64,000 bases of DNA from positions 7,150,147 to 7,214,146 of the forward strand of contig NC_058518.1 in assembly GCF_904849725.1 (NCBI RefSeq). The letters run 5' to 3'. Positions 32,148 to 45,758 of the stretch are shown one piece after another. The notes beneath the pieces were generated by a model that did not search any database, was not told the origin of the DNA, and saw only the letters and a list, made by a program, of their open reading frames with translations. How positions within the stretch are numbered: position 1 is the stretch's first letter; every line of letters starts with the position of its first letter. Source of the DNA: Hordeum vulgare subsp. vulgare. Lineage: Eukaryota > Streptophyta > Magnoliopsida > Poales > Poaceae. Position numbers and translations under genes: made by a program.

Positions 32148-35100
32148 ATGGAGCGCGTGTCGTGGCAACCACTTGCGCTCCTCCTCCTCGCGGCGGCCGC
32201 GGCCGTCGCCAGCGGCACTGAGGTCGGGTACGACGGCCGGTCGATGGTCATCGATGGCGAGCGCCGCCTCCTCATCTCCGGCTCCATCCACTACCCCAGG
32301 AGCACGCCAGAGGTATGCATTGCACACGGAGCAGCAGATGAATACACCATCGTCTCGTCTTAGTTTCCATGAATGAATTGTAAGTCTCGATCGTTGCTTG
32401 CCTGCAGATGTGGCCGGATCTGATCAGGAAGGCCAAGGAGGGCGGGCTGGACGCCATCGAGACGTACGTCTTCTGGAACGGCCACGAGCCTCGCCGCCGG
32501 CAGTACAACTTCGAGGGCAGCTACGACATCGTGCGCTTCTTCAAGGAGGTCCAGGACGCCGGCATGTACGCCATCCTCCGCATCGGCCCCTACATCTGCG
32601 GCGAGTGGAACTACGGCGGCCTGCCGGCATGGCTGCGCGACATCTCCGGCATGCAGTTCCGCATGCACAACAACCCCTTCGAGGTACCCACACTGCTAGC
32701 AGATCCTTCCCAACAATATAATGGTTTTCCTTGGAGGTCAAAATACGACCAAGTTATTGATGCTTGCAGCAAGAGATGGAGACCTTCACGACCCTCATCG
32801 TCGACAAGCTCAAGGAGGCCAAGATGTTCGCCGGACAGGGAGGCCCCATCATCCTCTCTCAGGTACGTAGTAACTAACTAATATTAATTATGTGAAACTT
32901 ATCTAGCTTGCATTCCTAGCTACTTGTCGTCGACAAAAGAGTGGATCAGTGAATATAACATATATATATGTGAACAATTTACATATATAGATCGAGAACG
33001 AGTACGGGAACGTCATGGACAAGCTCAACAACGACGAGTCGGCGTCTGAGTACATCCACTGGTGCGCCGCCATGGCCAACAAGCAGAACGTAGGCGTGCC
33101 GTGGATCATGTGCCAGCAGGACCAAGACGTCCCACCCAACGTGGTCAGCGCATGCACATTTTCATCTTTCCTATTTTTGTCTCTACCAATTATTATTCTT
33201 CTTTCTTCCCAAGTGTAAAACAAAAAAAACTCAATGCTAAGTCTTCTTAATTACTAGATCAACACCTGCAACGGCTTCTACTGCCACGACTGGTTCCCCA
33301 AGAGGACCGACATCCCCAAGATCTGGACTGAGAACTGGACTGGCTGGTACCCTACATATATATATACCTGGATCAACCTTTATATATTAATTTTCCTTCT
33401 TTTTTTCTTATGGAACCTACATGCATATGCGCGAAATTGGTTAGCACGTTCTACTATATGTTGAATGAAGTTCAGATTGCTCTTACATTTTATCCACGAT
33501 ATATAATTAGGTTCAAAGCCTGGGACAAGCCTGATTTCCACCGGTCCGCCGAAGACATCGCCTTCTCTGTTGCCATGTTCTTCCAGACGCGAGGATCGCT
33601 CCAGAACTACTACATGGTGATTGATTTATAACTAATCTATACTTTTCTCTTCTACATTAATTTCCATCCTCTAGCAGGCTGGCATGAACTGAATTTTACA
33701 TCATTTGACATGTTGATCGTCAATTTATATGTGATCAGTACCATGGTGGCACCAACTTTGGCCGCACGTCGGGTGGCCCATACATCACAACCAGCTATGA
33801 CTACGATGCCCCTCTCGATGAGTACGGTACGTGAACCATCTCTTGTTGTTCCTTCAATTCATATATTCGTCCCAAGCTTATTTGCATCTTGTAAATTAAT
33901 AATTAGTGTCAATATGCAAATCATATTCATTATCCTTTTATGTTTTTGTTTTCAGGTAACATCAGGCAGCCAAAATACGGGCACCTCAAGGACCTCCACA
34001 ATGTCCTCAAGTCCATGGAGAAGATCCTACTCCATGGGGACTACAAGGACACCACCATGGGCAACACCAACGTCATGGTAACTAACATGCATTCACATAC
34101 AATACAAAAATCCTAGCACTGTTTTTAATGGTGTTCACAACAAAATTGATCCATTTGGTTCATCAATATCTACACTAGGTTACCAAGTACACGCTGGACA
34201 ACTCCTCTGCCTGCTTCATCAGCAACAAGTTCGACGACAAGGAGGTCAATGTGACCCTCGACGACGGCGCAACCCATGTCGTGCCCGCATGGTCCGTGAG
34301 CATCCTGCCGGACTGCAAGACCGTCGCGTACAACAGCGCCAAGATCAAGACACAGACGTCGGTGATGGTGAAGAGGCCGGGGGTGGAAACCGTGACGGAT
34401 GGCCTTGCTTGGTCGTGGATGCCCGAGAACCTCCATCCTTTCATGACGGACGAGAAGGGTAACTTCAGGAAGAACGAGCTGCTCGAGCAGATCGCGACGT
34501 CGGGCGACCAGAGCGACTACCTATGGTACAGGACAAGGTAATCAAACATCTTGATGCTTAATACAGAACTACACTGTTGCATAAGATTGAAATATAAATT
34601 AATCTCTGGTGATGATCAAAATGTGCAGCTTGGAGCACAAGGGGGAATCGAACTACAAGTTGCACGTGAACACGACTGGCCATGAGCTCTACGCTTTCGT
34701 CAATGGCAAGCTTGTTGGTGAGCGTCCCAATATACTCTGAGTGGTTTGCACACTGATGGATTAATGAACTTGATCAAGCTAATGTTAATTGATTTGATTA
34801 ATTGGCATGCAGGGAGGCACTACGCTCCTAATGGCGGATTCGTCTTCCAAATGGAGACACCGGTGAAGCTCCACTCTGGCAAGAACTACATCTCCCTCCT
34901 CAGCGCCACCATCGGGCTCAAGAACTATGGTGCTCTGTTCGAGATGATGCCCGCCGGCATCGTGGGAGGGCCGGTGAAGCTCGTCGACACCGTCACCAAC
35001 ACCACCGCCTACGACCTCTCCAACAGCTCCTGGTCCTACAAGGCCGGCCTCGCCGGCGAGTACAGGGAGACCCACCTCGACAAGGCCAAGGACCGCAGCC

Positions 35101-35756
35101 AATGGAGAGGCGGCACCATCCCGGTGCACCGCCCCTTCACCTGGTACAAGGCGACCTTTGAGGCCCCCACCGGTGAGGAGCCCGTGGTGGCGGACCTGCT
35201 GGGGCTTGGCAAGGGCGTGGTGTGGGTCAACGGCAACAACCTGGGCCGCTACTGGCCGTCATACGTCGCCGCGGACATGGACGGCTGCCGGCGGTGCGAC
35301 TACCGCGGCACATTCATGGCGGATGGCGACGGGCAGAAGTGCCTCACTGGCTGCAACGAGCCGTCCCAGAGGTTCTACCATGTGCCACGGTCGTTCCTCA
35401 AGGCCGGCGAGCCCAACACGATGGTGCTGTTCGAGGAGGCCGGCGGCGACCCGACGAGGGTGAGCTTCCACACCGTCGCTGTCGGGGCGGCGTGCGCGGA
35501 GGCCGCCGAGGTCGGCGACGAGGTGGCGCTGGCGTGCAGCCATGGCAGGACCATCTCCAGCGTGGACGTGGCCAGCCTCGGCGTCACGCGCGGCAAGTGC
35601 GGCGCGTACCAGGGCGGCTGCGAGTCCAAGGCGGCGCTGGCGGCGTTCACGGCAGCGTGCGTCGGCAAGGAGTCGTGCACGGTGCGGCACACGGAGGACT
35701 TCCGCGCCGGGTCCGGGTGTGACTCCGGCGTGCTCACCGTGCAGGCAACCTGCTGA
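32148..35756 (+). CDS. GH35 beta-galactosidase with SUEL lectin domain (copy 1)
   Basis: Eleven exons join in frame to 827 residues, the usual plant length: 32148-32312, 32408-32683, 32770-32862, 32991-33143, 33258-33346, 33511-33616, 33739-33826, 33956-34077, 34179-34537, 34629-34717, 34813-35756. A signal peptide ([15 protein letters not shown], about residues 1-23) predicts apoplast or cell wall. The GH35 active-site signature GGPIIL.Q.ENEY gives acid/base Glu182, and WTENWTGW gives nucleophile Glu254. [10 protein letters not shown] and the beta-sandwich region follow. The last 87 residues (741-827, eight cysteines) form a SUEL/galactose-binding lectin domain. The family releases terminal beta-galactose from pectic or arabinogalactan side chains. 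The start is the ATG after GCTTCTCGCC; all introns have GT/AG borders and no lesion is seen. The rice or Arabidopsis orthologue was not identified. Confidence 0.95.
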
Positions 35757-37484
35757 TCCCCACATGAACCAAGGAATAAATTATAGTTAGTGTCGTTTAG
35801 GCTTAGTGTTAGCTAACGTCAATCAGGAGCTAGGCATATGTGTTAGGGGGCTAAGTAATTAGCCCAGAACAATTACATGGTTCGCTTCATGTGATTTTCG
35901 ATGGAGATCATCGAGGTTAAACCAAGAATTTTTCGCCTCCTCGATCAGTTTGCTATAGGGTGAAGATTTTCGGTTGAAGAAACAGGCAGACAATACATAT
36001 GCGTTGGTAATTTCTATTTCTTATATACATATGGGTTTGCTTATTTGAATCACAAGTAACAACGTGGGAAAATAAATTTTGCACCTTTAATTAAATTAAA
36101 TATTTAACAGCATCCACGTATAGTTTAAAAAAATTAACTTTTTCTACATAATGTTCCATTCATTTGGCACAAACAAATACACTTATTTATTTTTAATGTT
36201 CTTTCTCATGTCTCATTCTGTTGATAATAAAAAGGTTTGTTTAAACTTCTTGTAAATCTAAATAATACGATTTTCCATTGCTTAACAAAAAAGTATTATT
36301 TCATTCTATTACATATATTTTCTGATTAACTCGCACAGTGGCCCTCTCAAGTGTGCGAGCAAGTGTTCTACTATAACCATCACAAACATTATGTAAATAA
36401 CGTATCACTTATGTGGTAAAGTTCTTTAAATAAGTTATATGACATTTCGGGGAAAACATTTTAAATTGATGATCAAATGTGGTCTTCACATGCGATTGTT
36501 AGTGCTCTAAGTGTTAGCTACCGTGAGGAACAGGTTAATTATTCTGCAGGATATGTGTTAGGGGGCTAATTAGCCTAGAACAAATGCATGGTTCAGTTCA
36601 TGTGATTTTTGATGGATCAAGGTTCAATCTAGAATTTGTTGGGGTGATTGTGGCAGCTCGTTTTGTTATGGGGAAGATTTTCCGTCGGAGACACAGGCAC
36701 ATGAAGAATTTGTTGCGGTGATTTTCCAAGTTTCATATGTACTCATCACATAGTTTGAAACAATAAGGTTCTGTAACTATCACAAATGTTATTCAATTAA
36801 AGTCCGGACCAGGAGCATATAGAATTTTAGATCCCACATCTGCGATGCTAGCTACATGTACTAAACTTTTGCTACACCTGGACGAATTCCATGTACCGTA
36901 TCATTCTGATGCATGTGATAATGCAGGGCTCTTGTGTTAATTATGGTACTATATGCCTATGGACCATCTACAATATCATTCTTATGCATGCGATAACGCA
37001 GGCCTCTTGTGTCATTCATCAGCACGTAACACCCTCATATTCTTCTCACACATAGTTGACAATAAGAGTTACACTCGGGGGGGGGGGGGGGGGGGGCTAA
37101 ACCGGCAGTGTGGTGCAGTACGGAGCAGTTACACATGACGCTGTAACATTCACTTACTCTGGGAGTTGGTCGTAATACTTGGTTAGGCCATGTTGAAGAT
37201 CTTCTGTTCGCCCCTGTAAACACTGACGCAGTAACAAGTTCGCGAGTTTGCCTTAAAAAATGTACTATTATTCTATACTTGTAAGTTCTATATACTTCAG
37301 AGTCATACCAGACCAGGAGCATCTAGAATTTTAGATCCCACATCTGCGGTGCAAGGTACTAAACTGTTGCTACCTGAACGAATTCCATGTATCGTTCTTA
37401 CTATCTCTTATGCATGTGATCTTGCATGGGCTCTTGTGTTGAGTATGGTATATGCCTCCTATGCATGTGTTATTCTTCACGTAA
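35757..37484. other. 3' UTR and downstream repeats (copy 1)
   Basis: AATAAA at 35774-35779 is a candidate polyadenylation signal. The downstream segment 35826-35925 (GGAGCTAGGCATATGTGTTAG...) is duplicated at about 36548-36640 with changes, then 36808-36940 and 37313-37390 share CCAGGAGCAT.TAGAATTTTA. A run of 20 G lies at 37077-37096 (13 in copy 2). No further gene is visible. Copy 2 equivalent is 59213-60933. Confidence 0.6.
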
Positions 37485-38085
37485 CACCCTCATATTTTTC
37501 TGACACAGAGTTGGCAACAATACTGGCGATCGAGTTACAACTGGGATGTAGGTTAACCGGCGACATGCCGCTCTCAACGTGCAAGTGCAGCAGCCCTATA
37601 ACGTGCGTCCACATGGATCTCTGCAGTTGGCCGGTGGAAATCCATGGTGATTCCTATGTATTTCTGGCAATGTGCAGGCTCACTGCTGGCGCTGGGTGGC
37701 TACTAGGGGCGTACAAAGGCGGCTAAGTTTTCCTTCATTTTAAATGGTATTCTTGATTTGCGACAATCCTAAGGGCCTATTTAGCGGGAAAAATCTACCA
37801 AAATACTTTACCTTGATTTTGGTGATACATTGGGTTTTCGAAGGCGGACCGAGAGGGAGCTCGAAGCACGCCTCCTGCAGGTGTAGATGGTCACGGTGGA
37901 ACACATGGTTTGTGATTGATGAGATATTTTAGGAATTTTACGATGGAAGCCACCCGCAATTGCCCAACAATTTTGTGTGAATATTTACGAAAGAGTATGG
38001 CTTTGACATTTAAAACATTTGGACATGTCCGAAATGTCTTTGACATTGATTGAAATATGAAAACAATAGAAATTTATGTGAGTAT
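37485..38085 (+). repeat. Older duplicate of the upstream region (left part)
   Basis: Matches 20582-21184 with about 1% differences (about six seen, for example G for A at the ACTGGGATG site and a one-base insertion near 37801). It ends at the tandem junction; its natural continuation is 61535-64000. Copy 2 is 60934-61534. Confidence 0.88.
38079..38085 (+). other. Tandem-duplication junction, 7-bp microhomology
   Basis: TGAGTAT here joins TTTATG on the left (as at 61522-61534) to AGTTTCAGTGG on the right (as at 14631). Both parental sites carry the same TGAGTAT (14624-14630 and 61528-61534), and the bases beyond it differ on both sides. Confidence 0.95.
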
Positions 38086-40840
38086 AGTTTCAGTGGTAAG
38101 CATCCCTATGCTAATCATATCATCCATATGATTCATGATCGACCTTTCGGTCTCATGTGTTCCGAGGCCATGTCTGCACATGCTAGGCTCGTCAAGCTTA
38201 ACCCGAGTGTTCCGCGTGCGCAACTGTTTTGCACCCGTTGTATGTGAACGTTGAGTCTATCACACCCGATCATCACGTGGTGTCTCGAAACGACGAACTG
38301 TAGCAACGGTGCACAGTCGGGGAGAACACAATTTCGTCTTGAAATTTTAGTGAGAGATCACCTCATAATGCTACCGTCGTTCTTAGCAAAATAAGGTGCA
38401 TAAAAGGATTATACATGCAATTCATAAGTGACATGATATGGCCATCATCACGTGCTTCTTGATCTCCATCACCAAAGTACCGGCACGATCTTCTTGTCAC
38501 CGGCGCCACACCATGATCTCCATCAACGTGTTGCCATCGGGGTTGTCGTGCTACTCATGCTATTACTACTAAAGCTACATCCTAGCAAAATAGTAAACGC
38601 ATCTGCAAGCACAAATGTTAGTATAAAGACAACCCTATGGCTCCTGCCGGTTGCCGTACCATCGACGTGCAAGTCGATATTTTCTATTACAACATGATCA
38701 TCTCATACATCCAATATATCACATCACATCGTTGGCCATATCACATCACAAGCATACCCTGCAAAAACAAGCATATCACATCACAAGCATACCCTGCAAA
38801 AACAAGCATATCACATCACAAGCATCGTTGGCCATGAGTTGCTATTTAACCTCATCCAAGGACCTCCTCGGTCAAATCCGATTCAACTAAAGTTGGAGAA
38901 ACCGACACTTGCCAGTCATCTTTGAGCAACGGGGTTACTCGTAACGATGAAACTAGTCTCTCGTAAGCGTACGAGTAATGTCGGTCCAAGCCGCTTCAAT
39001 CCAACAATACCGCGGAATCAAGAAAAGACTAAGGAGGGCAGCAAAACGCACATCACCGCCCACAAAAACTTTTGTGTTCTACTCGAGAAGACATCTACGC
39101 ATGAACCTAGCTCATGAATGCCACTGTTGGGGAACGTCGCATGGGAAACAAAAATTTTCCTACGCGCACGAAGACCTATCATGGTGATGTCCATCTACGA
39201 GAGGGGATGAGTGATCTACGTACCCTTGAAGACCGTACAGCAGAAGCGTTAGAGAACGCGGTTGATGTAGTGGAACGTCCTCACGTCCCTCGATCCGCCC
39301 CGCGAACAATCCCGCGATCAGTCCCACGATCTAGTACCGAACGGACGGCACCTCCGTGTTCAGCACACGTACAGCTCGACGATGATCTCAGCCTTCTTGA
39401 TCCAGCAAGAGAGACGGAGAGGTAGAAGAGTTCTCCGGCAGCGTGACGGCGCTCCGAAGGTTGGTGATGACCTTGTCTCAGCAGGGCTCCGCCCGAGCTC
39501 CGCAGAAACGCGATCTAGAGGAAAAACCGTGGAGGTATGTGGTCGGGCTGCCGTGGAAAAGTCCTCTCAAATCAGCCCCAATACCTCCGTATATATAGGT
39601 GGGAGGGAGGGGACCTTGCCTTGTTTTTTTTTCTTTCTCTTTTGATTTTCCTTTGTATGGCGCATAGGGCCCTTTTGGGCTGTCCCACCAGCCCACTAAG
39701 GGCTGGTGCGCCACCCTTATGGCCTATGGGCTTCCACGGGGTGGGTTGCCCCCCCCCCCCCCCCCGGTGAACTCCCGGAACCCATTCGTCATTCCCGGTA
39801 CATTCCCGGTAACTCCGAAAACCTTCCGGTAATCAAATGAGGTCATCCTATATATCAATCTTCATTTCCGGATCATTTCGGAAACCCTCGTGACGTCCGT
39901 GATCTCATCCGGGACTCCGAACAACATTCGGTAACCAACCATATAACTCAAATACGCATAAAACAACGTCGAACCTTAAGTGTGCAGACCCTGCGGGTTC
40001 GAGAACTATGTAGACATGACCCGAGAGACTCTTCGGTCAATATCCAATAGCGGGACCTGGATGCCCATATTGGATCCTACATATTCTACGAAGATCTTAT
40101 CGTTTGAACCTCAGTGCCAAGGATTCATATAATCCCGTATGTCATTCCCTTTGTCCTTCGGTATGTTACTTGCCCGAGATTCGATCGTCAGTATCCGTAT
40201 ACCTATTTTAATCTCATTTACCGGCAAGTCTCTTTACTCGTTCCGTAATACAAGATCCCGCAACTTACACTAAGTCACATTGCTTGCAAGGCTTGTGTGT
40301 GATGTTGTATTACCGAGTGGGCCCCGAGATACCTCTCCGTCACACGGAGTGACAAATCCCAGTCTTGATCCATAATAACTCAACTAACACCTTCGGAGAC
40401 ACCTGTAGAGCATCTTTATAGTCACCCAGTTACGTCGCGACGTTTGATACACACAAAGCATTCCTCCGGTGTCAGTGAGTTATATGTTCTCATGGTCATA
40501 GGAATAAATACTTGACACGCAGAAAACAGTAGCAACAAAATGACACGATCAACATGCTACGTCTATTAGTTTGGGTCTAGTCCATCACGTGATTCTCCTA
40601 ATGACGTGATCCAGTTATCAAGCAACAACACCTTGTTCATAATCAGAAGACACTGACTATCTTTGATCAACTGGCTAGCCAACTAGAGGCTTGCTAGGGA
40701 CGGTGTTTTGTCTATGTATCCACACATGCAAATGAATCTTCATTCAATACAATTATAGCATGGATAATAAACGATTATCTTGATACAGGAATTATAATAA
40801 TAACTATATTTATTATTGCCTCTAGGGCATAATTCCAACA
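38086..40840 (-). mobile_element. Truncated Angela: leader plus LTR (copy 2)
   Basis: Leader 38086-39124 and LTR 39125-40840, as 14631-17384. Gag, pol and the other LTR are missing because the duplication began inside the leader. The poly-C run in the LTR has 17 C versus 16 in copy 1. It has no left target duplication, as expected for a duplication-truncated copy. Confidence 0.93.
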
Positions 40841-42532
40841 GAGGTTGGGTAAGAACTCCAGCAGCATGACGGCGTGGTGTCGATGGAGAGACGAGGTCTC
40901 CCAGCAGGGCTTCGCCAAGCACTGGCACAGAGGAGGAGGAAGAAGGGCAGGGCTGCACCGAGGGAGAGGCAAAAGTCTAATCTCCAATGGCCAAAAGTGC
41001 CCACTATATATAGGGGGCGGGGAGAGGGGGTGCCACCCCTAGGGTTCCCACCCTAGGTGGTGCGGCAGCCCCCCAGATGGGAGGTGCGGCGGCCAGAGGG
41101 GGAGGAGGGGGTGGCGCACCACCTGATGGGCCTTAGGCCCACCTGGCTTAGGGTTTGCCCCCCCTTTTCTCTCCCCTGCGCATTGGGCTGAGTGGGGAGG
41201 CACACCAGCCCACCTAGGGGCTGGTTCCCACCCCCACTTGGCCCATCTTACCTCCCGGGATTGTTGCCCCCCTTCGGTGGTCCCGGTGGTCCCGGTACGT
41301 TACCGGTGATGCCCGAAACACTTCCGGTATCCGAAACCATCCGTCCTATATATCAATCTTTACCTCCGGACCATTCTGGAGCTCCTCATGACGTCCGGGA
41401 TCTCATCCGGGACTCCGAACAACTTTCGGTAACCTCGTATAACAATTCCCTATAACCCTAGCGTCATCGAACCTTAAGTGTGTAGACCCTACGGGTTCGG
41501 GAGATAGGCGGACATGACCGAGACACCTCTCTGGCCAATAACCATCAGCGGGGTCTGGATACCCATGGTGGCTCCCACTTGATCCACGATGATCTCATCG
41601 GATGAACCACGATGTCAAGGATTCAATCAATCCCGTATACAATTCCCTTTGTCTGTCGGTATAGAACTTGCCCAAGATTCGATCGTCGGTATACCAATAC
41701 CTTGTTCAATCTCGTTACCCGTAAGTCTCTTTACTTGTTCCGTAGCACGTCATCGTGTGACTAACTCCTTAGTCACATTGAGCTCATGATGATGTTCTAC
41801 CGAGTGGGCCCAGAGATACCTCTCCGTCACACGGAGTGACAAATCCCGATCTCGATTCTTACCAACCCAACACACACTTTCGGAGGTACCCGTAGTGCAC
41901 CTTTATAGTCACCCAGTTACGTTGTGACGTTTGATACACCCAAAGCACTCCTACGATATCCGGGAGTTGCACAATCTCACGGTCGAAGGAAAAGATACTT
42001 GACATTAGAAAAGCTTTAGCATACGAACAATACGATCTAGTGCTATGCTTAGGATTGGGTCTTGTCCATCACATCATTCTCCAATGATGTGATCCCGTTA
42101 TCAATGACATCTAATGCCCATGATCAGGAAACCATGATCATCTATTGACTAACGAGCTAGCCAACTAGAGGCTTGCTAGGGACACATTGTGATCTATTTA
42201 TTCACACATGTATTACTGTTTCCTGTTAATACAATTGTAGCATGAACAATAGACAATTATCATGAACAAGGAAATATGATAATAACCATTTTATTATTGC
42301 CTCTAGGGCATATTTCCAACAGCCTTTTGGTCCCGGTTGGTGTCATCAACCGGGACTAAAGGCCCCCCTGCCTGGCTTGGCCCCAGCGGCCACGTGGAGG
42401 CCCATCTGTCCCGGTTCGTGTAAGAACCGGGACTAAAGGCAAAGGGCATTAGTAACGACCTTTTTGTCCCGGTTCCGAAACCGGTACAAAAGGTCCTTAT
42501 GAATCGGGACAAAGGCCCTTTTTCTACTAGTG
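40841..42532 (-). mobile_element. Solo-LTR remnant and CACTA terminus (copy 2)
   Basis: 40846-42321 is the right part of the copia solo LTR, GCCTT at 42322-42326 its right target duplication, and 42327-42532 the CACTA subterminal palindromes and terminus. Left halves lie outside the duplicated unit. Confidence 0.9.
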
Positions 42533-45000
42533 TATATATTCCGGCAACGTGCCCGGCTCACCACTCGTGTTGGGTGACTACGGGCGAACAAAGGCGGCCA
42601 AGTATTCCTACATTTTAGATGGAGAGTCAACCCTTAGTAAATGTCTATATTGTCACGCCAATTTATTTTCGACAAAGGGTGGATTTTATTCACTCAAAAC
42701 TGACATTATTCGACAAAGGAGAGTGGTGCAGCACGGAGCAGTTACACATGACCCCACATCTGCGGTGCAAGGTACTAAACTGTTGCTATATGTCATTGGA
42801 CCATATACAATATCATTCTTATGCATGTGATAATGCAGGGCTCTTGTGTCATTCATCAGTACGTAACACGATGTAACAACCTCATATTCTTCTCACACAG
42901 AGTTGACATGTAATTTTTTTGAGAGTTGAGTCAACATGCTGCCTGCCGGCGACATATAAGACTCGGGGGTGGGGTGGGGAGGGGGGAGCTTAACCGGCGA
43001 CATGCCGCTTCACTTAATATAGTAAGTTGAGTCAAGTGCAAGTGCAAGTGCACCACAAGATTCTATGTTGCCGAGCCGTGTGGTGGTCGGTAGACTGTTC
43101 CACTGTATATTCCGGCAACGTGCCTGGCTCACCACTGTCGCTGGGTGGCTACCTGGGGTGAACAAAGGGGGCTGAGTATTCCTTCATTTTAGATGGTATA
43201 GGAGAGTTATATAACCCTTAGTAAATGTCTATATTGTCACGTCGATTTCTTTTCAACAAAGGGATTTGGGTGGTCAATTCTGAAATTTGGAATTGTCGTC
43301 TCTTTTCTGAAACTCTGAACTTTGCCACTTGATTGTGCCCAGTTAAAATGGACGAGCAGGCCGGCTAGGTGGAGTACTCTGAGACATGTGTATACTGGCA
43401 AAAATTTGATTTATTTTGTCTGATCTCTTTACTTCCCTGCCTACCACAACGCCTATAGCTACAGGCTGATGTGAAGAAGCATCTAAATAAGATGTACTTC
43501 GACGCGTCAAGTCAGACTTATAATGGCCGGCTGCATTGCTGCAGGCCACGTCCTCATCTCGCCGACTCCGAGTATATTTCAACTCGAAGTCGTTCCACGC
43601 GATAGTGACGCCACGCCGTCTCTTCCGATATCGCCGACGACTGATTCTTCTATGATATCTTCACCTCTGGATCAACAAAAACTGCCTCATAACCTAGCTC
43701 ATAATACCACTTGTTAGAATAATCCGAGGCAATCCGTCGAAGAAAGTGATGACATAAGAAACATCCCACTCTCTGATATCAACAAGGTCTCACTAGGTGA
43801 TTTGCCCGTCCTCAAGATGAATAGCAACAATTTTGCCATGTGCATGAAGTTTTGCAGCGAGCACCATCAAGTTTTAGTTTTGTTAGAAACAAGGATAATT
43901 TTTTTGCAGAAACTACCCTCAAGTTTTAGTTTTGCTACAAACAAGGACAAAATTTTAACAAGTCGGACAGAACTTTTCTCGAAATTTTGGCAGCATATTC
44001 TTCTGACACAGAGTTGGCAACAATACTGGCGATCGAGTTACACCCTCATATTCTTCTGACACAGAGTTGGCAACAATACTGGCGATCGAGTTACAACTAG
44101 GATGTAGGTTAACCGGCGACATGCCGCTCTCAACGTGCAAGTGCAGCAGCCCTATAACGTGCGTCCACATGGATCTCTGCAGTTGGCCGGTGGAAATCGA
44201 TGGTGATTCCTATGTATTTCTGGCAATGTGCAGGCTCACTGCTGGCGCTGGGTGGCTACTAGGGGCGTACAAAGGCGGCTAAGTTTTCCTTCATTTTAAA
44301 TGGTATTCTTGATTTGCGACAATCCTAAGGGCCTATTTAGCGGGAAAAATCTACCAAATACTTTACCTTGATTTTGGTGATACATTGGGTTTTTGAAGGC
44401 GGACCGAGAGGGAGCTCGAAGCACGCCTCCTGCAGGTGTAGATGGTCACGGTGGAACACATGCTTTGTGATTGATGAGATATTTTAGGAATTTTACGATG
44501 GAAGCCACCCGCAATTGCCCAACAATTTTGTGTGAATATTTACGAAAGACTATGGCTTTGACATTTAAAACATTTGGACATGTCCGAAATGTCTTTGACA
44601 TTGATTGAAATATGAAAACAATAGAAATTTATGTGAGTATTTATAAATTATGTTTGTGAGCATCGTGAGTGTACCTTTTCAAAGCTACATTTTTGTTTTG
44701 TGCGTGTACCATACAGTATTGTACAGGTCGACCAGGATAGAAAACCATGCGTGTTAGGATCTTGTTGCATGCAGCGTCACCATACAATATGAAGGCTCAT
44801 GCGAGGGATGGTTCCAACTAGACAAAGATAATCCGGTCTTGATAGAGGGGCAAGGCTGTCCCGTCGATAGTTTCCTTGAAAAACCCTGCGATCGCTATGC
44901 ACGTAGGAAGGGGGTTTGACGAAAAAGCGACGAATAAGTGAACGTCACCAATTTTTTAGATAAGAAAAAGGAGAGGAAGGATGTTTACCGTTTGCTACTC
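42533..45000. repeat. Locus-specific repeat cluster (copy 2)
   Basis: Duplicate of 19077-21544: the TATATTCCGG units, the left 550-bp repeat member (43445-43997) and the 53-bp tandem repeat (43994-44093). No gene was found. Confidence 0.85.
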
Positions 45001-45410
45001 TTAGAGCAGCTCTAGCAGACCCTTATATTACGGACCTATATCGCGCGTTTACGACTGGCGAGGGTTGCGGCAAAACATAACCCGCATCGTGGAACTGTAA
45101 AACAGAATATTCACGAATATTCTGTTCTATAGTTCCATGGGCGGGTTTTGTTCTGCCATGGCCCTTGCCAACCCGCAAATCTCAAGAATTCAAACTTACA
45201 ATTTGGCATCAATTCCATTGATTTGTAGCAAATTTGAACAACCAAACACAATTTTCGCTCAAATTAAACCATTGTTTTTTTTATCAAGACACTAAAAAAC
45301 ATCATGCAAAAGCAACCACCATCTTCACCACCGTCTTGGTTCTCGTTTCTCTCCATAACCGCAAAAGAACCTCACGCAAAAGCCATTATCATCTCCGTGA
45401 CCATCATCGT

Positions 45411-45755
45411 CAACATCATCACTCTCCATTTCCGCCACCCATTCCCCCACCGGCGCTGAAGTCATCACACCTTGCAGCCATCTTTCTTCTCTTCAAGATT
45501 TCTTTTCTTGCCATATCATGTCATTCTTTGGTGATGTCGTCCATTTTATTGTGATTCATTATCATGATCTTGTTCTCCTCTACAAGAAGCTTGGACAAAG
45601 CCTTGTTCTCCTCGGTAAGGGCTTTCCTCTCCTCAATGGCGGCCTTGCACAACCCCTCTTCCTTGAGTAAGGGCCACTTTCTTGCTTCTCCTGTGCTTTC
45701 TTCTCGGCCAACACCTGCTTCATCTCCTCATTTGATTGCACCATGATATCTATCT
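45411..45755 (-). pseudogene. NAM-associated domain fragment (copy 2)
   Basis: Duplicate of 21955-22299 with a C to T substitution at 45694. Non-functional C-terminal fragment inside a Harbinger-type remnant that starts with TTA at 45001-45003. Confidence 0.6.
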
Positions 45756-45758
45756 TAT

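Larger units (their letters stand above)
14631..38085 (+). repeat. 23.45-kb tandem duplication, copy 1
   Basis: This segment repeats head-to-tail as 38086-61534. The offset is 23455 before the poly-C run, 23456 after it, and 23449 after the poly-G run. It starts inside the Angela leader and ends in a repeat downstream of the beta-galactosidase gene. Substitutions found between the copies: 22238, 29956, 35207 and 35818. Length differences: the poly-C near 16300 (16 versus 17) and the poly-G at 37077 (20 versus 13). The comparison was by eye, so a few more differences may exist. Confidence 0.96.

Noticed and set aside
35259..35765. Long antisense and alternative frames over the last beta-galactosidase exon
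   Set aside because: Shadows of the GC-rich coding exon; the sense frame has clear GH35/SUEL homology.
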